Shown piece by piece: positions 10,140 through 21,776 of a stretch of 38,305 bases of DNA (positions within the stretch are counted from its first letter, which is position 1; each line of letters opens with the position of its first letter). Below the pieces are notes generated by a model. The model was given only the letters and a program-made list of their open reading frames with translations. It made no database searches and had not been told where the DNA came from. The stretch is from Gammaproteobacteria bacterium. Its GTDB lineage: Bacteria; Pseudomonadota; Gammaproteobacteria; DRLM01. The DNA lies in the NCBI GenBank assembly GCA_023266095.1, contig JAHFRV010000020.1, positions 13,902-52,206 of the forward strand, written 5' to 3'. The translations under genes and the position numbers were made by a program.

Positions 10140-10901
10140 ATGCTGAAGGAAAACTTTGAAGTGGTTCTGGCGGACGATGAATGGAGCCGCCGTTTACATT
10201 ATCAGCTTCGCTATCGCGTTTTTTGTTTGGAAACAGGTTACGAGGATGCCACCGCTTTTCCCGGTGGGGAAGAAAAAGACGAATGGGATGACCAGGCTGT
10301 CCACTTTTTGGTGCGGGAGCGAGGAAGCAAACAATGGGTGGCCGCCATGCGGATGGTTTTCCCGGGGGACAACGGCTTGCCCATCGAAACGCGGACCACG
10401 ATCGAAGACGATTTTCGCGCACCCGCCGATCACGTAATGGAAATCTCCCGCTTATGCATGGTTGGCCATTACCGCTGTCGTTCACCCGGCCAGGTATCTG
10501 GTGAAACACCGAGCCCGCTGGCAACGGTCAGCGCCGAAGGGGTGATCGGCGTGGCGCCATCCGAATTGCGCAAGCGTTTACGTACCGCCGAGATACTCCG
10601 GGCTTTGCTGGGCGCGGCGGTGGCGTACAGTCATGAGGCCGGTATCAAGCATTGGTATATGTTCATCACCAAGGCCTTGTCCAAAGTGATAGCGCATGTC
10701 CTGCCGTTGGAGTTGCGGCAGGTAGGGCAACCGGCTTGGCATCGCGGTGAGCGTTATCCGTTTCTGGTAAATGTCGACCACTTGTTCGAACAATTCGCCC
10801 AGTCCATCATGGGCGATAAGATGGCGGAGCGGCGATCCGCTTTCCAGCTGCATAGTGAATTAGTCGCGTCCACCATGCCTCGCGCCGTGGGTGCGATGTA
10901 A
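10140..10901 (+). CDS. PEP-CTERM/exosortase system-associated acyltransferase (GNAT, LuxI-like fold)
   Basis: 253 residues from the ATG at 10140, preceded by AAGGGAG at good spacing; an upstream ATG at 10080 lacks this. The N-terminal LRYRVFCLETGYE and the following HFLVRERGSKQWVAAMRMV, EISRLCM and a mid-protein insert match the exosortase-associated acyltransferase family, related to autoinducer synthases and N-acyl amino acid synthases. The reaction is probably transfer of an acyl chain to a small amine or amino acid, but it is not proven for the family. No exosortase or PEP-CTERM gene is in the window, so it stands alone here. It is monocistronic, with glrK divergent upstream and valS convergent downstream. 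Confidence 0.83.
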   Translation: MLKENFEVVLADDEWSRRLHYQLRYRVFCLETGYEDATAFPGGEEKDEWDDQAVHFLVRERGSKQWVAAMRMVFPGDNGLPIETRTTIEDDFRAPADHVMEISRLCMVGHYRCRSPGQVSGETPSPLATVSAEGVIGVAPSELRKRLRTAEILRALLGAAVAYSHEAGIKHWYMFITKALSKVIAHVLPLELRQVGQPAWHRGERYPFLVNVDHLFEQFAQSIMGDKMAERRSAFQLHSELVASTMPRAVGAM

Positions 10902-10940
10902 CGAATCGTCAGCGGGTGAACGGCGCCGAGCGAATGGAGT

Positions 10941-10974
10941 AGCGACCTTGCGTCCGCGCCGGGCGCAGGTCGCT
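10941..10974 (+). terminator. Hairpin after the acyltransferase gene, possible terminator
   Basis: AGCGACC-T-TGCG pairs with CGCAGGTCGCT across an 11-base GC-rich loop, giving an 11-bp stem with one bulged T, 40 bp after the stop codon. There is no clear T-tract, so it may be a weak or Rho-assisted terminator. The rest of the 215-bp gap to valS holds nothing recognised. Confidence 0.4.
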
Positions 10975-11116
10975 TAGTGCATTCTTTCCCAGCCGACGCT
11001 TTCATGCCCATTCAGTTCGTGCCCAGGCGGGGTCCAGAGCCGGCCTCGGCGTGAGAGTGAAGGCCTTTTGGCCCTGGCTTATAAAATACCCACGGTCTGG
11101 TGCGGTGAGCGTGCGG

Positions 11117-13948
<2,832 letters not shown>

Positions 13949-14008
13949 GGAGGGTCCGGGTTAAAACGAAAAAAGTTATGGTGAGGCTGTGTCGGCGGCG
14001 CGGCTTGA

Positions 14009-14368
14009 TCAATGGTCTTGTTGTTTGAGCTGCTGTTGCAGCGCAGCCTGTACCAATTCGGGGAGCAGCTGTTCCAAGTGTTGGTGAAGATTTTGTTTCA
14101 TGCTGCTGGCCATTTCTTCCATCGCCGCCTGTAGGCGTTGGTACACCGCGCCGTCGATGGCGTAATTCAATTCGCGGGTCAGCGAAAGTTGCAGGATATC
14201 GGCCAGTTCCGCCACCGCCTCGGCCGAGAGCAAGGGCAGAGGCCCGGACACCGCCTGAGACGGGTCGAGCACCGGGATCTCGTAGTCTGGTCCGGGCACG
14301 ACAATATCCCGCAACACCGGCGGGATGCCCGTGGCGGATTGGGAGACAGTAGTCGGGTCGTCACTCAT
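14009..14368 (-). CDS. Hypothetical protein between holC and valS
   Basis: 119 residues. The N-terminus is proline-rich and probably unstructured (ATGIPPVLRDIVVPGPDYEI); from about residue 48 the protein is helical (LSAEAVAELADILQ, AAMEEMASSMKQNLHQHLEQ), ending glutamine-rich. It overlaps the holC stop by 8 bp (ATG at 14368) and lies 60 bp before valS, so it is almost certainly part of the holC-valS operon. I do not recognise a named family. The operon position suggests a link with HolC or the replisome, but that is only inference. Confidence 0.75.
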   Translation of the reverse strand: MSDDPTTVSQSATGIPPVLRDIVVPGPDYEIPVLDPSQAVSGPLPLLSAEAVAELADILQLSLTRELNYAIDGAVYQRLQAAMEEMASSMKQNLHQHLEQLLPELVQAALQQQLKQQDH

Positions 14369-14807
14369 CCTCGGCCTGTGCGCTCAATGTGTGAGTTTGT
14401 AGAGCATAACCCCGGTCGCGGTAAAAACGAAACCGTTCCCGCCCGGACAGCCGATTGGCCTCGGCCTGGTCCACGGTCTCCATCACCCGCTCGAAGCGGC
14501 TGAAGAAACTCGGCACCTGGTCGGCCAGGTTGATCAGCAGTTCGTGGCGATCGTCCGGCACCTCGTCGTGGCCGATCAGCACCGGGCTACCGGCTCCGCC
14601 TTCTTTGCCGTGCAGAGCGTGAGGCACGAAACTGCCTTGGCGAAAAGTCCACAGCAGGTCGTCCAGCGCCGCTGCCTGTTCCGCAGAGCGGGTGTGAATG
14701 TATACCCGGTGGCCGAGGCGGAAGGCCTTGTCCGCCAGGCGGCAGGCCAGCCGCTCCCGGCCTTGTGGGGCGTTGTCTTCGAGTACATAAAAATCGACGC
14801 GGGTCAT
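14361..14807 (-). CDS. holC: DNA polymerase III subunit chi
   Basis: 148 residues, typical for HolC. It starts MTRVDFYVLED and shows ACRLADKAFRLGHRVYIHT, LDDLLWTFRQGSFVPH and a C-terminal FRFYRDRGYALQTHTL. Chi belongs to the clamp-loader complex and joins it, through psi, to single-stranded DNA-binding protein. It is commonly found between pepA and valS, as here, although a 372-bp gap separates it from pepA. Confidence 0.95.
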   Translation of the reverse strand: MTRVDFYVLEDNAPQGRERLACRLADKAFRLGHRVYIHTRSAEQAAALDDLLWTFRQGSFVPHALHGKEGGAGSPVLIGHDEVPDDRHELLINLADQVPSFFSRFERVMETVDQAEANRLSGRERFRFYRDRGYALQTHTLSAQAEDE

Positions 14808-15179
14808 GGCGGCTTGTGCTGATTCTTAATTTTAAGATCCCCCGGGCCAGCCGCGGGGATGTTTTTCGTCCCTGAAAAATCCCTGGAGGAAATTTTCAGG
14901 CGTTCAATAAAACACTTCTGCCGACTATCTCTTTTTCCAATCAGGAAGAGGGAGCCACTCAAGACCGGATGATAACGCAGATCTCGGCGGCGCGACGCGA
15001 GGAACGTCCACTGGCGCGTCGGGTTAAGTTTCGCTCGAATAATGAGTTTCCAGGATCGTCGCTTTTAACATTGGGGTGGTTGGCCCCGAATTTTGAAAAA
15101 GGCGGCACGCGACCATTTTCCTTGATTAAAAACCCAACCCAGGAATCCATCCACGGTGGTTTTCATCGGCAGTCGTCCC
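14808..15179. other. 372-bp gap between pepA and holC
   Basis: No convincing gene. A 63-codon minus-strand frame (14959-15150) resembles nothing known and has no good ribosome binding site. Two inverted repeats are visible: ATCCCC/GGGGAT near 14838-14860 and CCTGAAAA/TTTTCAGG near 14872-14901. The second could act as a terminator for pepA or as a leader structure for holC, both on the minus strand. The gap means holC probably has its own promoter here. Confidence 0.45.
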
Positions 15180-16718
15180 CTATCGGCCGCGAGCAACTTT
15201 TTTAACGGCCGGGATCTTCGCGCCGTGTTGCGCCGCCCGCGCTATCAGGAATTGGGTGAGCAGCGGTACCGGCCGGCCGGTGGCGCCTTTTTTATCACCG
15301 GTCACCCAGGCGGTGCCGGCGATGTCGAGATGCGCCCAATGGAATTTCTTGGTGAAGCGCGACAGGAAACAGGCGGCGGTGATGGTGCCGCCCTCGCGCC
15401 CGCCGACGTTGGCCATGTCGGCGAAATTGGTCTTGAGCTGGTCTTGATAGTCATCCCACAACGGCAGTTGCCAGGCGCGGTCGCCGGTGTCATTGCCGGC
15501 GTCGAGCAGTTCGTTGATCAGCGGGTTGTGATTGCCCATCAGGCCTGAAGCGTGTTTGCCAAGGGCGATCACGCAGGCGCCGGTGAGGGTGGCGATGTCG
15601 ATCACCGCCACCGGGTCGAAACGCTCGGCGTAGGTGAGGGCGTCGCAGAGTATCAGCCGGCCTTCGGCGTCGGTGTTGAGAATTTCGATGGTCTGGCCCG
15701 ACAGGCTGGTCACCACGTCGCCCGGTTTGATGGCGAGGCCGCTCGGCATGTTTTCCGTGGCGGGTATGATGCCCACCACGTTGATGGCCAACTCCAGCTC
15801 GGCGATGGCGGCGAGGGTGCCCAGCACGCTGGCGGCGCCGCACATGTCGAATTTCATTTCATCCATGGCCGCCGCCGGTTTGATGGAGATGCCGCCGGTG
15901 TCGAAGGTCACGCCTTTGCCGACCAACGCCACCGGCTTGTCGGTCTTGGGGCCGCCGCGATAGTGGGCGACGATGAGTTTGGGCGGTTCCTCGCTGCCGC
16001 GCGCCACCGCGAGTAGGGAACCCATGCCCAGTTTTTCCATTTGGGTTCGGTCCAGCACCTCGACCTTGATCGACTTGTGGCGTTTGGCCAGGGCGCGGGC
16101 CTGATCGGCGAGATAACTCGGCGTGCAGATATTGGCGGGGAGATTGCCGAGATCCCGGGTGAGTTTGATGCCGTGGGCCACGGCCTTGCCGACCCGCAGT
16201 GCTGCTTCGGCGGCGGCGAGTTCGCCGCGCTCGGCGACGTTGATCACCAGTTTACGCAGCGGCCGACGGGCCTGGTCTTTTTTGCTCTTCAGTTGATCGA
16301 AGCGGTAAAGGCCGTATTGGGTACTCTCCAGAATCTGACGTACTTTCCAGGCGTTGTCGCGGCCCTTCACCGGCAGGTCGGTGAGATAACTCACCGCTTC
16401 GCCGGCGCCCATCTCGTTGAGGGTGGCGGCGGCTTTGGCGATGATCTTGCGATAATGGCTGTCGGCCAGTTCTTTGGCCGGCCCGCAGCCGATCAGCAGC
16501 ACCCGCTCGGCGGCGAGGTTGGGCACGTTGTGGAGCAACAGGGTCTGGCCGAGTTTGCCGTCCAGGTCGCCGCGCTTCAGTAATTGCGAGATGAAACCAC
16601 CGGCCGCCGCGTCGGCTTGTTCACCCGCGGGCGAGAGCTGGCGCGACTCGATGACCCCCAGTACGATGCAGGCGCTGCGTTGCTGGTCGGGGGTGCTGCT
16701 CTTTACCGTAAAATCCAT
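15180..16718 (-). CDS. pepA: Leucyl aminopeptidase (M17 family)
   Basis: 512 residues (E. coli PepA about 503). M17 metallo-aminopeptidases are cytosolic hexamers that remove N-terminal residues; PepA also binds DNA in Xer recombination in E. coli. The two-metal site is intact: K268 and D273 in [11 protein letters not shown], the catalytic K280, D291 in [13 protein letters not shown], and D350, E352 and R354 in the family signature NTDAEGRL. The divergent lptF gene shares the upstream region, the usual gammaproteobacterial arrangement. Confidence 0.97.
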   Translation of the reverse strand: MDFTVKSSTPDQQRSACIVLGVIESRQLSPAGEQADAAAGGFISQLLKRGDLDGKLGQTLLLHNVPNLAAERVLLIGCGPAKELADSHYRKIIAKAAATLNEMGAGEAVSYLTDLPVKGRDNAWKVRQILESTQYGLYRFDQLKSKKDQARRPLRKLVINVAERGELAAAEAALRVGKAVAHGIKLTRDLGNLPANICTPSYLADQARALAKRHKSIKVEVLDRTQMEKLGMGSLLAVARGSEEPPKLIVAHYRGGPKTDKPVALVGKGVTFDTGGISIKPAAAMDEMKFDMCGAASVLGTLAAIAELELAINVVGIIPATENMPSGLAIKPGDVVTSLSGQTIEILNTDAEGRLILCDALTYAERFDPVAVIDIATLTGACVIALGKHASGLMGNHNPLINELLDAGNDTGDRAWQLPLWDDYQDQLKTNFADMANVGGREGGTITAACFLSRFTKKFHWAHLDIAGTAWVTGDKKGATGRPVPLLTQFLIARAAQHGAKIPAVKKVARGR

Positions 16719-16827
16719 GTCTGCTCCTATTGGGTGTAGCGATTCAGCCGGGGCCTGCGTTTAAGTTGATACGCGGCCGCGTGACGCATCGCTGGTTTAA
16801 TCATCGCAAGCCGCGTTGGTTTTGCTA

Positions 16828-16836
16828 TGGTATAAG
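16828..16836 (+). promoter_or_regulatory. Putative extended -10 promoter of lptFG
   Basis: TGGTATAAG is an extended -10 element (TGn then TATAAG) in the pepA-lptF divergent gap, 132 bp before the proposed lptF start. No good -35 is seen, which extended -10 promoters do not require. Confidence 0.4.
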
Positions 16837-16967
16837 CCCTTGCGCGGCGGGGCATCTTCCGTTTAACCGCAACGATGAAAGGACGAACACATGGTTTCAC
16901 AGTGTACCGTAATAGACGCGATTTTCCAGCGCGGCGCCCCGCGCCCATGCCGGGGCGGGCGCCGCCG

Positions 16968-18083
16968 GTGATCATCAGCCGCTACCTATTGCGCGAAGTT
17001 GTGCTGGCCCTGCTGGCGGTCACCGGCGTGCTCTACGTCATTTACGTGAGCAACCGCTTCATCCGCCTGCTGGCCGACGCCGAGGGCGGCAGCCTGCCCG
17101 GCGACGTGGTGGTGCAACTGCTGGCGCTCAAATCCATCAGCAATCTGGTGACGTTGTTGCCGCTGGCTTTGTTCTTCGCCGTACTGATCGCCTTTGGCCG
17201 CTTATATAAAGACAACGAGATAGTGGCCTTGGCCGCCTCCGGAGTCAGCACCGGCCGCTTGCTGCGCACGGTGTTGTGGGCCGCTTTCGGTTTCGCCGGG
17301 CTGGTGGCGGGCATTTCGCTCTATGCCGGACCGTGGGCCGAGGAACAGAGTTATCAAATCACCGATGCCTTGAAAACCGACGCCGATACCCGCGGTGTGG
17401 CCGAGGGACGTTTCCGCGAATTGCGCGATGGCCAGCTGGTGTTCTACGTCGAAACTCTAAGCGAAGACGGCCGCACCATGGAAAACGTTTTCGTCGAGAC
17501 GCAAGCTAAAGATGGAATACGCAATGTGCTGGCGGCGGAACGCGGTTATTACTTCGTGGAGGAAAGCACCGGCGACCGCTATTTGATTCTGCAGAACGGC
17601 TACCGTTACGAAGGCCAGCCGGGCGACGCCCAATTCAAAATCATCCAGTTCAACGAACACGGCTTGCTGGTGGAAGAGCGGGCGGTGGTGAGCAGCGCCC
17701 GCAAGGTGATTGCCTATCCCACCCCGGCGCTGATCGGCGGCACCGAACCGCATGAACGGGCCGAACTGCAATGGCGGATCGCCATGCCCTTGGCCACCGT
17801 TCTGCTGGCGGCGCTGGCGGTGCCGCTCAGCCGCACCACCCCGCGCCAAGGGCGCTACGCCAAACTGTTCGTCGCGATCCTGGTGTACGTGGTTTATATG
17901 AATTTGTTGGTGGTATCGCGCTCCTGGCTGGAGCAAAACACCGTGCCGCCCTACATCGGCATGTGGTGGGTGCATGGGCTGTTATTGCTGTTGGTGGGAG
18001 TGCTCGTCGCGCGACAGTTGGGCGTGAAATGGCGGCGGCCGGCCGGCCGCGGCAATGGTAAGGGCGCGCATGAATCTGCTTGA
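16968..18083 (+). CDS. lptF: LPS export ABC transporter permease LptF
   Basis: 371 residues from the GTG at 16968 (read as VIISRYLLREVVLALLAVTG), which aligns with the family start. ATG at 16947 (MPGRAPP) or 16875 are alternatives with unconserved leaders. LptF and LptG form the inner-membrane part of the LptB2FGC machine that extracts LPS and sends it to the outer membrane. Membrane segments lie at the N-terminus (REVVLALLAVTGVLYVIYVSN), near LVTLLPLALFFAVLIAF and AAFGFAGLVAGISLY, and as three helices at the C-terminus. A periplasmic beta-jellyroll domain lies between. It overlaps lptG by 14 bp. Confidence 0.93.
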   Translation: MIISRYLLREVVLALLAVTGVLYVIYVSNRFIRLLADAEGGSLPGDVVVQLLALKSISNLVTLLPLALFFAVLIAFGRLYKDNEIVALAASGVSTGRLLRTVLWAAFGFAGLVAGISLYAGPWAEEQSYQITDALKTDADTRGVAEGRFRELRDGQLVFYVETLSEDGRTMENVFVETQAKDGIRNVLAAERGYYFVEESTGDRYLILQNGYRYEGQPGDAQFKIIQFNEHGLLVEERAVVSSARKVIAYPTPALIGGTEPHERAELQWRIAMPLATVLLAALAVPLSRTTPRQGRYAKLFVAILVYVVYMNLLVVSRSWLEQNTVPPYIGMWWVHGLLLLLVGVLVARQLGVKWRRPAGRGNGKGAHESA

Positions 18084-19134
18084 TCGTTACATCGGCAGGG
18101 CTATCGCCGGTAGTACGCTGATCGTGCTGCTGGCCTTGCTGGCGTTATTTTCCTTCGGCTCGTTCGTGGCGGAGCTGGACGTGGTCGGCAAAGGCGACTA
18201 CACGCTGCTGCACGCGGCGCAGTATGTGTTGCTCACCTTGCCGCGCCTGGCTTACCAGCTCTTTCCGGTGATCGCCTTGTTGGGCAGCGTGATCGGCCTC
18301 GGCATTCTCGCCAGCAACAACGAGCTGATGGTGATGCGGGCGGCCGGCGTCTCGGTGTTGCGCATCGCCTTCGCGGTAATGAAGGTGGGTATCTTGTGGA
18401 TGGTATTGGCGTTGATCCTCGGTGAATACGTGGCGCCACCGGCGGAACGATACGCGCAAAGCATGCGCAGCACCGCCCTGGTCGAGCGCTTCGCCGTCAC
18501 CAGCGACAACGGTCTGTGGGCGCGCGACGGACAATACTTCATCCACATCCGTGAAGTGCCGTCGCAAAATCAGGTGAACGGCGTGAGCATTTATGAGTTC
18601 GACGAGGCGCGGCGGCTGCGGACCATGACCGTGGCGCGCAGCGGCCATTACCGCGGCGATCAATGGTTGTTGGCTGAGGTGTCGCGCAGCCGCATCGATG
18701 TCAACGGAGTCAGCACCGAACACGTCGCGCAACTGGCGTGGCATTCCTTGTTGACGCCGGAGATGATCGAAGTGGTGGCGGTCAAGCCCGCCAGCCTCTC
18801 GGTGCAAGGTCTGATCAATTACATCCGCTATCTCAAGGACAACGGTTTGAGCACCGACCGTTATAACCTGGCGTTATGGAACAAACTGGTGCTGCCGTTC
18901 ACCACCCTGGTGATGGTGTTCCTCTCCATCCCGTTCATCTTCGGCCCGTTGCGCTCGGTGGGCGTGGGGCAGCGCATCTTCGTCGGCATGTTGCTGGGCA
19001 TCGGTTTTTATCTGATCGACCAAACTTTCAGCTTCGTGGGACTGGTTTATCAATTTCCCACCGCCTTGAGCGCGACCTTGCCCACGCTGCTGTTTTTGAT
19101 GTTGGCGCTGGTGCTGATGGCACGGGTGCGTTAA
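18070..19134 (+). CDS. lptG: LPS export ABC transporter permease LptG
   Basis: 354 residues from the ATG at 18070 (MNLLDRYIGRAIAGSTLIVL), preceded by AAGGG at 6 bases; an ATG 15 bp upstream is less likely. It has the same plan as LptF: N-terminal membrane helices, the coupling-helix region SNNELMVMRAAGVSVLRIA, a periplasmic jellyroll domain (about 130-260), and C-terminal membrane helices (LVLPFTTLVMVFLSIPFIFG onward). It pairs with LptF; the ATPase LptB is not in the window. Confidence 0.96.
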   Translation: MNLLDRYIGRAIAGSTLIVLLALLALFSFGSFVAELDVVGKGDYTLLHAAQYVLLTLPRLAYQLFPVIALLGSVIGLGILASNNELMVMRAAGVSVLRIAFAVMKVGILWMVLALILGEYVAPPAERYAQSMRSTALVERFAVTSDNGLWARDGQYFIHIREVPSQNQVNGVSIYEFDEARRLRTMTVARSGHYRGDQWLLAEVSRSRIDVNGVSTEHVAQLAWHSLLTPEMIEVVAVKPASLSVQGLINYIRYLKDNGLSTDRYNLALWNKLVLPFTTLVMVFLSIPFIFGPLRSVGVGQRIFVGMLLGIGFYLIDQTFSFVGLVYQFPTALSATLPTLLFLMLALVLMARVR

Positions 19135-19147
19135 GAGGCTTTGTAAA

Positions 19148-19166
19148 AGCGGGTTATTAACCCGCT
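19148..19166 (-). terminator. Intrinsic terminator-like hairpin between lptG and the RCC1 lipoprotein gene
   Basis: AGCGGGTT-ATT-AACCCGCT is a perfect 8-bp stem with a 3-base loop. Read on the minus strand it is followed by TTTTACAA, so it would end transcripts from the RCC1 gene. On the + strand, 14 bp after lptG, it lacks a T-tract but may still help stop lptFG transcripts. Confidence 0.6.
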
Positions 19167-19287
19167 GACTACAAAATGAAGCGAGTCGCTCCTTCCCCAC
19201 GGCAGGGGGATGGGAGTGATATGGGCTGGAGTCCGCCGCGTCTTCAACCCGCCTTCCCGCGGGTCCGCTGCCCCGCACACGCGGTGC

Positions 19288-20295
19288 TTAAGGCCGGGTG
19301 ACGTGCACCGGGTCCGCTGCGCTGGCAGTGGTGCCGTCACCCAATTGGCCCTGCGTATTGTCGCCCCAGCTCCACACCGTGCCGTCTTCGGCCAGCGCCA
19401 TGGAGTGCAATTTGCCGGCGGCGATGGCCGTCACTTTACCCATTAATGCCACCCGCACCGGTGTATTGCGGTTGATGGTAGTGCCGTCGCCCAATTGGCT
19501 GTTGCTGTTCTCGCCCCAGGCCCACATCGTCCCGTCGGCGGTGAGCGCCAGCGAGTGACGATCGCCCGCCGCCACGGCAATGACACCGCTCAAACCCCGC
19601 ACTTGCACCGGCACCGCGCTGTCCGCCGTGCCGGCGTCGCCCAATTGGCCGCTGCCGTTGGCGCCCCAACTCCACAGCGTACCCTCGGCAGTGACGGCAA
19701 GACTGTGGGCGCCGCCTGCGGTGATGGCCACCACGTTTTGCAGGCCGGGCACGTTCTTGACCAATGGACCGCCGCCATTCGAGCTCCCGTCGGCGCCTGT
19801 CACCGACAAAGCGTGGGCGCTGACGGCGGAGCTGGAAAGTTGGGCGGGGCTTGCGTTGTTGGTGCCATCGGGCGGGGTGAAAAAAGCGGTAAAGGTTTTT
19901 CCTTCGCTACGGCGCTCGATCAATACCCGATATTGCACGCCGGGAGTGAGAGTCGGCTCCGTGCCGCCCACCGCTTGCGAGCCGTTGGGTATATTGTCGC
20001 CATGATTGACCGGCGAAGGGATGAGGTCGCCGGTGAATACGCTGAAACCCCACACCGGAACACTGGGGTTGGTCAAGCGTACCACCGTGAGTGAGGCGAT
20101 GGGGCCGACATTCCAGGCATAGGTCGGCCTGACGCCCGGGCCCACGAACACGCCATTGGGGCGGCTGACGTTATTTTCCTCTGGTATTAATTCGCTGCCG
20201 TCACTGAGACAGCCGCTCAAGGACAGTGTAAGTAAAATGCCGGCTAGCAGTGCTGGAACGGAAGTGATGGCCTGATACCGCTTTTTCATCGTCAT
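19288..20295 (-). CDS. RCC1-repeat lipoprotein
   Basis: 335 residues. The N-terminal signal ends in a lipobox LSGC (LLAGILLTLSLSGCLSDG), so the protein should be a lipid-anchored envelope or surface protein. Residues about 45-140 look like a beta-sandwich with the IASLTVVRLTNPSVPVWGF and VQYRVLIERRSEGKTFTAFF strands. The C-terminal half holds three RCC1-type repeats, each with GxxHSLAxxxxGTxWxWGxNxxxQLGDG, enough for part of a seven-bladed propeller only. A second ATG lies two codons downstream (20289). The role is unknown; bacterial RCC1 repeats usually serve protein binding. It stops soon after the last repeat, so loss of further repeats is possible. Confidence 0.8.
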   Translation of the reverse strand: MTMKKRYQAITSVPALLAGILLTLSLSGCLSDGSELIPEENNVSRPNGVFVGPGVRPTYAWNVGPIASLTVVRLTNPSVPVWGFSVFTGDLIPSPVNHGDNIPNGSQAVGGTEPTLTPGVQYRVLIERRSEGKTFTAFFTPPDGTNNASPAQLSSSAVSAHALSVTGADGSSNGGGPLVKNVPGLQNVVAITAGGAHSLAVTAEGTLWSWGANGSGQLGDAGTADSAVPVQVRGLSGVIAVAAGDRHSLALTADGTMWAWGENSNSQLGDGTTINRNTPVRVALMGKVTAIAAGKLHSMALAEDGTVWSWGDNTQGQLGDGTTASAADPVHVTRP

Positions 20296-20575
20296 AATCT
20301 TTAAACCGAATACGTAAATGGAGATGCCTGTCGTCCCTCGCGGGGATGGGTGACCGGCCGGCTTTCCCTGTGGCCAGCCAATATATCACAGACCTAAACC
20401 CGTCCGGTTTGGTGTGGTGACGGGGCGGGCGTAGCACTCTTAACGGCTTGCCGCCCCTGTTCCCAGTCACCCGCCATCCGTGTACATTCCTTAAGCGCTC
20501 ATGAGCAGAGGGGTGGGCGCCACCTTCAATCTCGATACCTGCGGTTTGTATCGGCCTGCCGGGAGACATCGCTGA

Positions 20576-21565
20576 ATGGACCGGTTCGATCGCATTTATG
20601 CCTTGCACGGCCTGTTGCGCGGCGCGCGCCGGCCGGTGGCGGGCAAGTTATTGCTGGAAAAGCTGCAATGTTCGCGCGCCACCCTGGCGCGCATCATCGA
20701 AGACATGCGCGACTTTCTCCGCGCGCCCATCGCCTACGACCGCGCCCGCAACGGCTATCACTACGCCCCCAGCGGCGAACACCCCTACGAACTCCCCGGC
20801 CTGTGGTTCAACGCCGCCGAACTCCACGGCCTGCTCGCCGCGCAACAATTTCTCAAAGACATCCAGCCCGGCCTGCTCGACGCCGACCTCAACCCCCTGC
20901 GCAAACGCATCGAAGACATCCTCGCCAAACAGCAACTCGGCAGCGGCGAACTGCCGCGCCGCGTGCGCATCCTCAAGACCGCGGCCCGCGCCGTGGCCGA
21001 TCACGGTTTTCAAACCGTTGCCGGTGCATTGGTGCAACGCCAGCGGCTGCAGCTCCATTATCACGACCGCGCCAGCAATCAAGTCACCGCGCGGGTGGTC
21101 TCGCCCCAACGGCTGGTGCACTACCGCGACAACTGGTACCTCGACGCCTGGTGCCATCTGCGCAACGGCCTCCGCACCTTCTCGCTCGATCGCGTCCAGA
21201 CACCCAAACCGCTGGAGCACCCGGCCATCGATCTGGAAGACACACGGTTGGATGAACACTACACCCGCACCTACGGCATCTTCGCCGGCCCCGCCCGCCA
21301 CACCGCCGTGCTGCGCTTCACCCCCGAACGCGCCCGCTGGGTGGCCGAAGAACGCTGGCACCCGGAACAACAAGGCGAATGGCTGCCCGACGGCCGTTAC
21401 GAACTGCGCTTGCCCTACGGCGATCCGCGCGAATTGATCATGGATATTTTGAAATACGGGGCGGAGGTGGAGGTGGCGGGGCCGGAGGAGTTGCGGCATG
21501 AGGTGATGGAGCGGCTGCGACAGGCGGCGCAGGTTTATGCGCGGGACGGGCAAGGCCGGTCATGA
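20576..21565 (+). CDS. WYL-domain transcriptional regulator (HTH-WYL-WCX)
   Basis: 329 residues. The N-terminal winged helix is of the DeoR/HTH_11 type (RIYALHGLLRGARRPVAGKLL...CSRATLARIIEDMRDFL). The central WYL domain holds RLVHYRDNWYLDAWCHLRNGLRTFSLDRV, and a WCX extension ends the protein (RYELRLPYGDPRELIMDILKYG). WYL regulators sense nucleic acids or nucleotides and are frequent beside CRISPR and other defence loci. Here one lies 2.5 kb before the type I-G operon on the same strand. A damaged copy of its C-terminal end sits at 23662-23880, nearer to cas3. It may regulate the cas genes; this is inference from position. Confidence 0.9.
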   Translation: MDRFDRIYALHGLLRGARRPVAGKLLLEKLQCSRATLARIIEDMRDFLRAPIAYDRARNGYHYAPSGEHPYELPGLWFNAAELHGLLAAQQFLKDIQPGLLDADLNPLRKRIEDILAKQQLGSGELPRRVRILKTAARAVADHGFQTVAGALVQRQRLQLHYHDRASNQVTARVVSPQRLVHYRDNWYLDAWCHLRNGLRTFSLDRVQTPKPLEHPAIDLEDTRLDEHYTRTYGIFAGPARHTAVLRFTPERARWVAEERWHPEQQGEWLPDGRYELRLPYGDPRELIMDILKYGAEVEVAGPEELRHEVMERLRQAAQVYARDGQGRS

Positions 21566-21609
21566 GTTCTCACGAATCATCCGGGTTAGATTCGGGCGGC
21601 CCGATCTTA

Positions 21610-21750
21610 GAACCTGTTCATGATCTCGATCAAGGGATGCAGCGCAAGGCAAAATCGACCGAAAAAGCGCAGCATACACAGAGTATGTGAGCATTTTGAG
21701 GGCGATTTTAACGCCGCGATGCGCCCTTCAGCGAGATCATGAACAGGTTC
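21610..21750. repeat. MITE-like palindromic element, 141 bp
   Basis: The ends are perfect 19-bp inverted repeats beginning GAACCTGTTCATGATCTCG (21610-21628 and complement 21732-21750). The similarity between the two arms continues inward through AAAATCG and GCATACACAGAGTATGTGAGC at the centre, so most of the element could fold into one long hairpin. TTA directly flanks both ends, a possible target duplication. There is no coding capacity for a transposase, so it would move in trans. It sits between the WYL gene and the UPF0149 gene. Confidence 0.75.
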
Positions 21751-21776
21751 TTACGACAATCTTGGAATATCAAGCT

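Noticed and set aside
14959-15150. 63-codon minus-strand frame between pepA and holC
   Set aside because: No family resemblance, poor start context and atypical composition.
21687-21776. Upstream extension of the UPF0149 gene starting [12 protein letters not shown]
   Set aside because: It lies largely inside the MITE-like element and is not conserved protein; the ATG at 21777 begins the family sequence.
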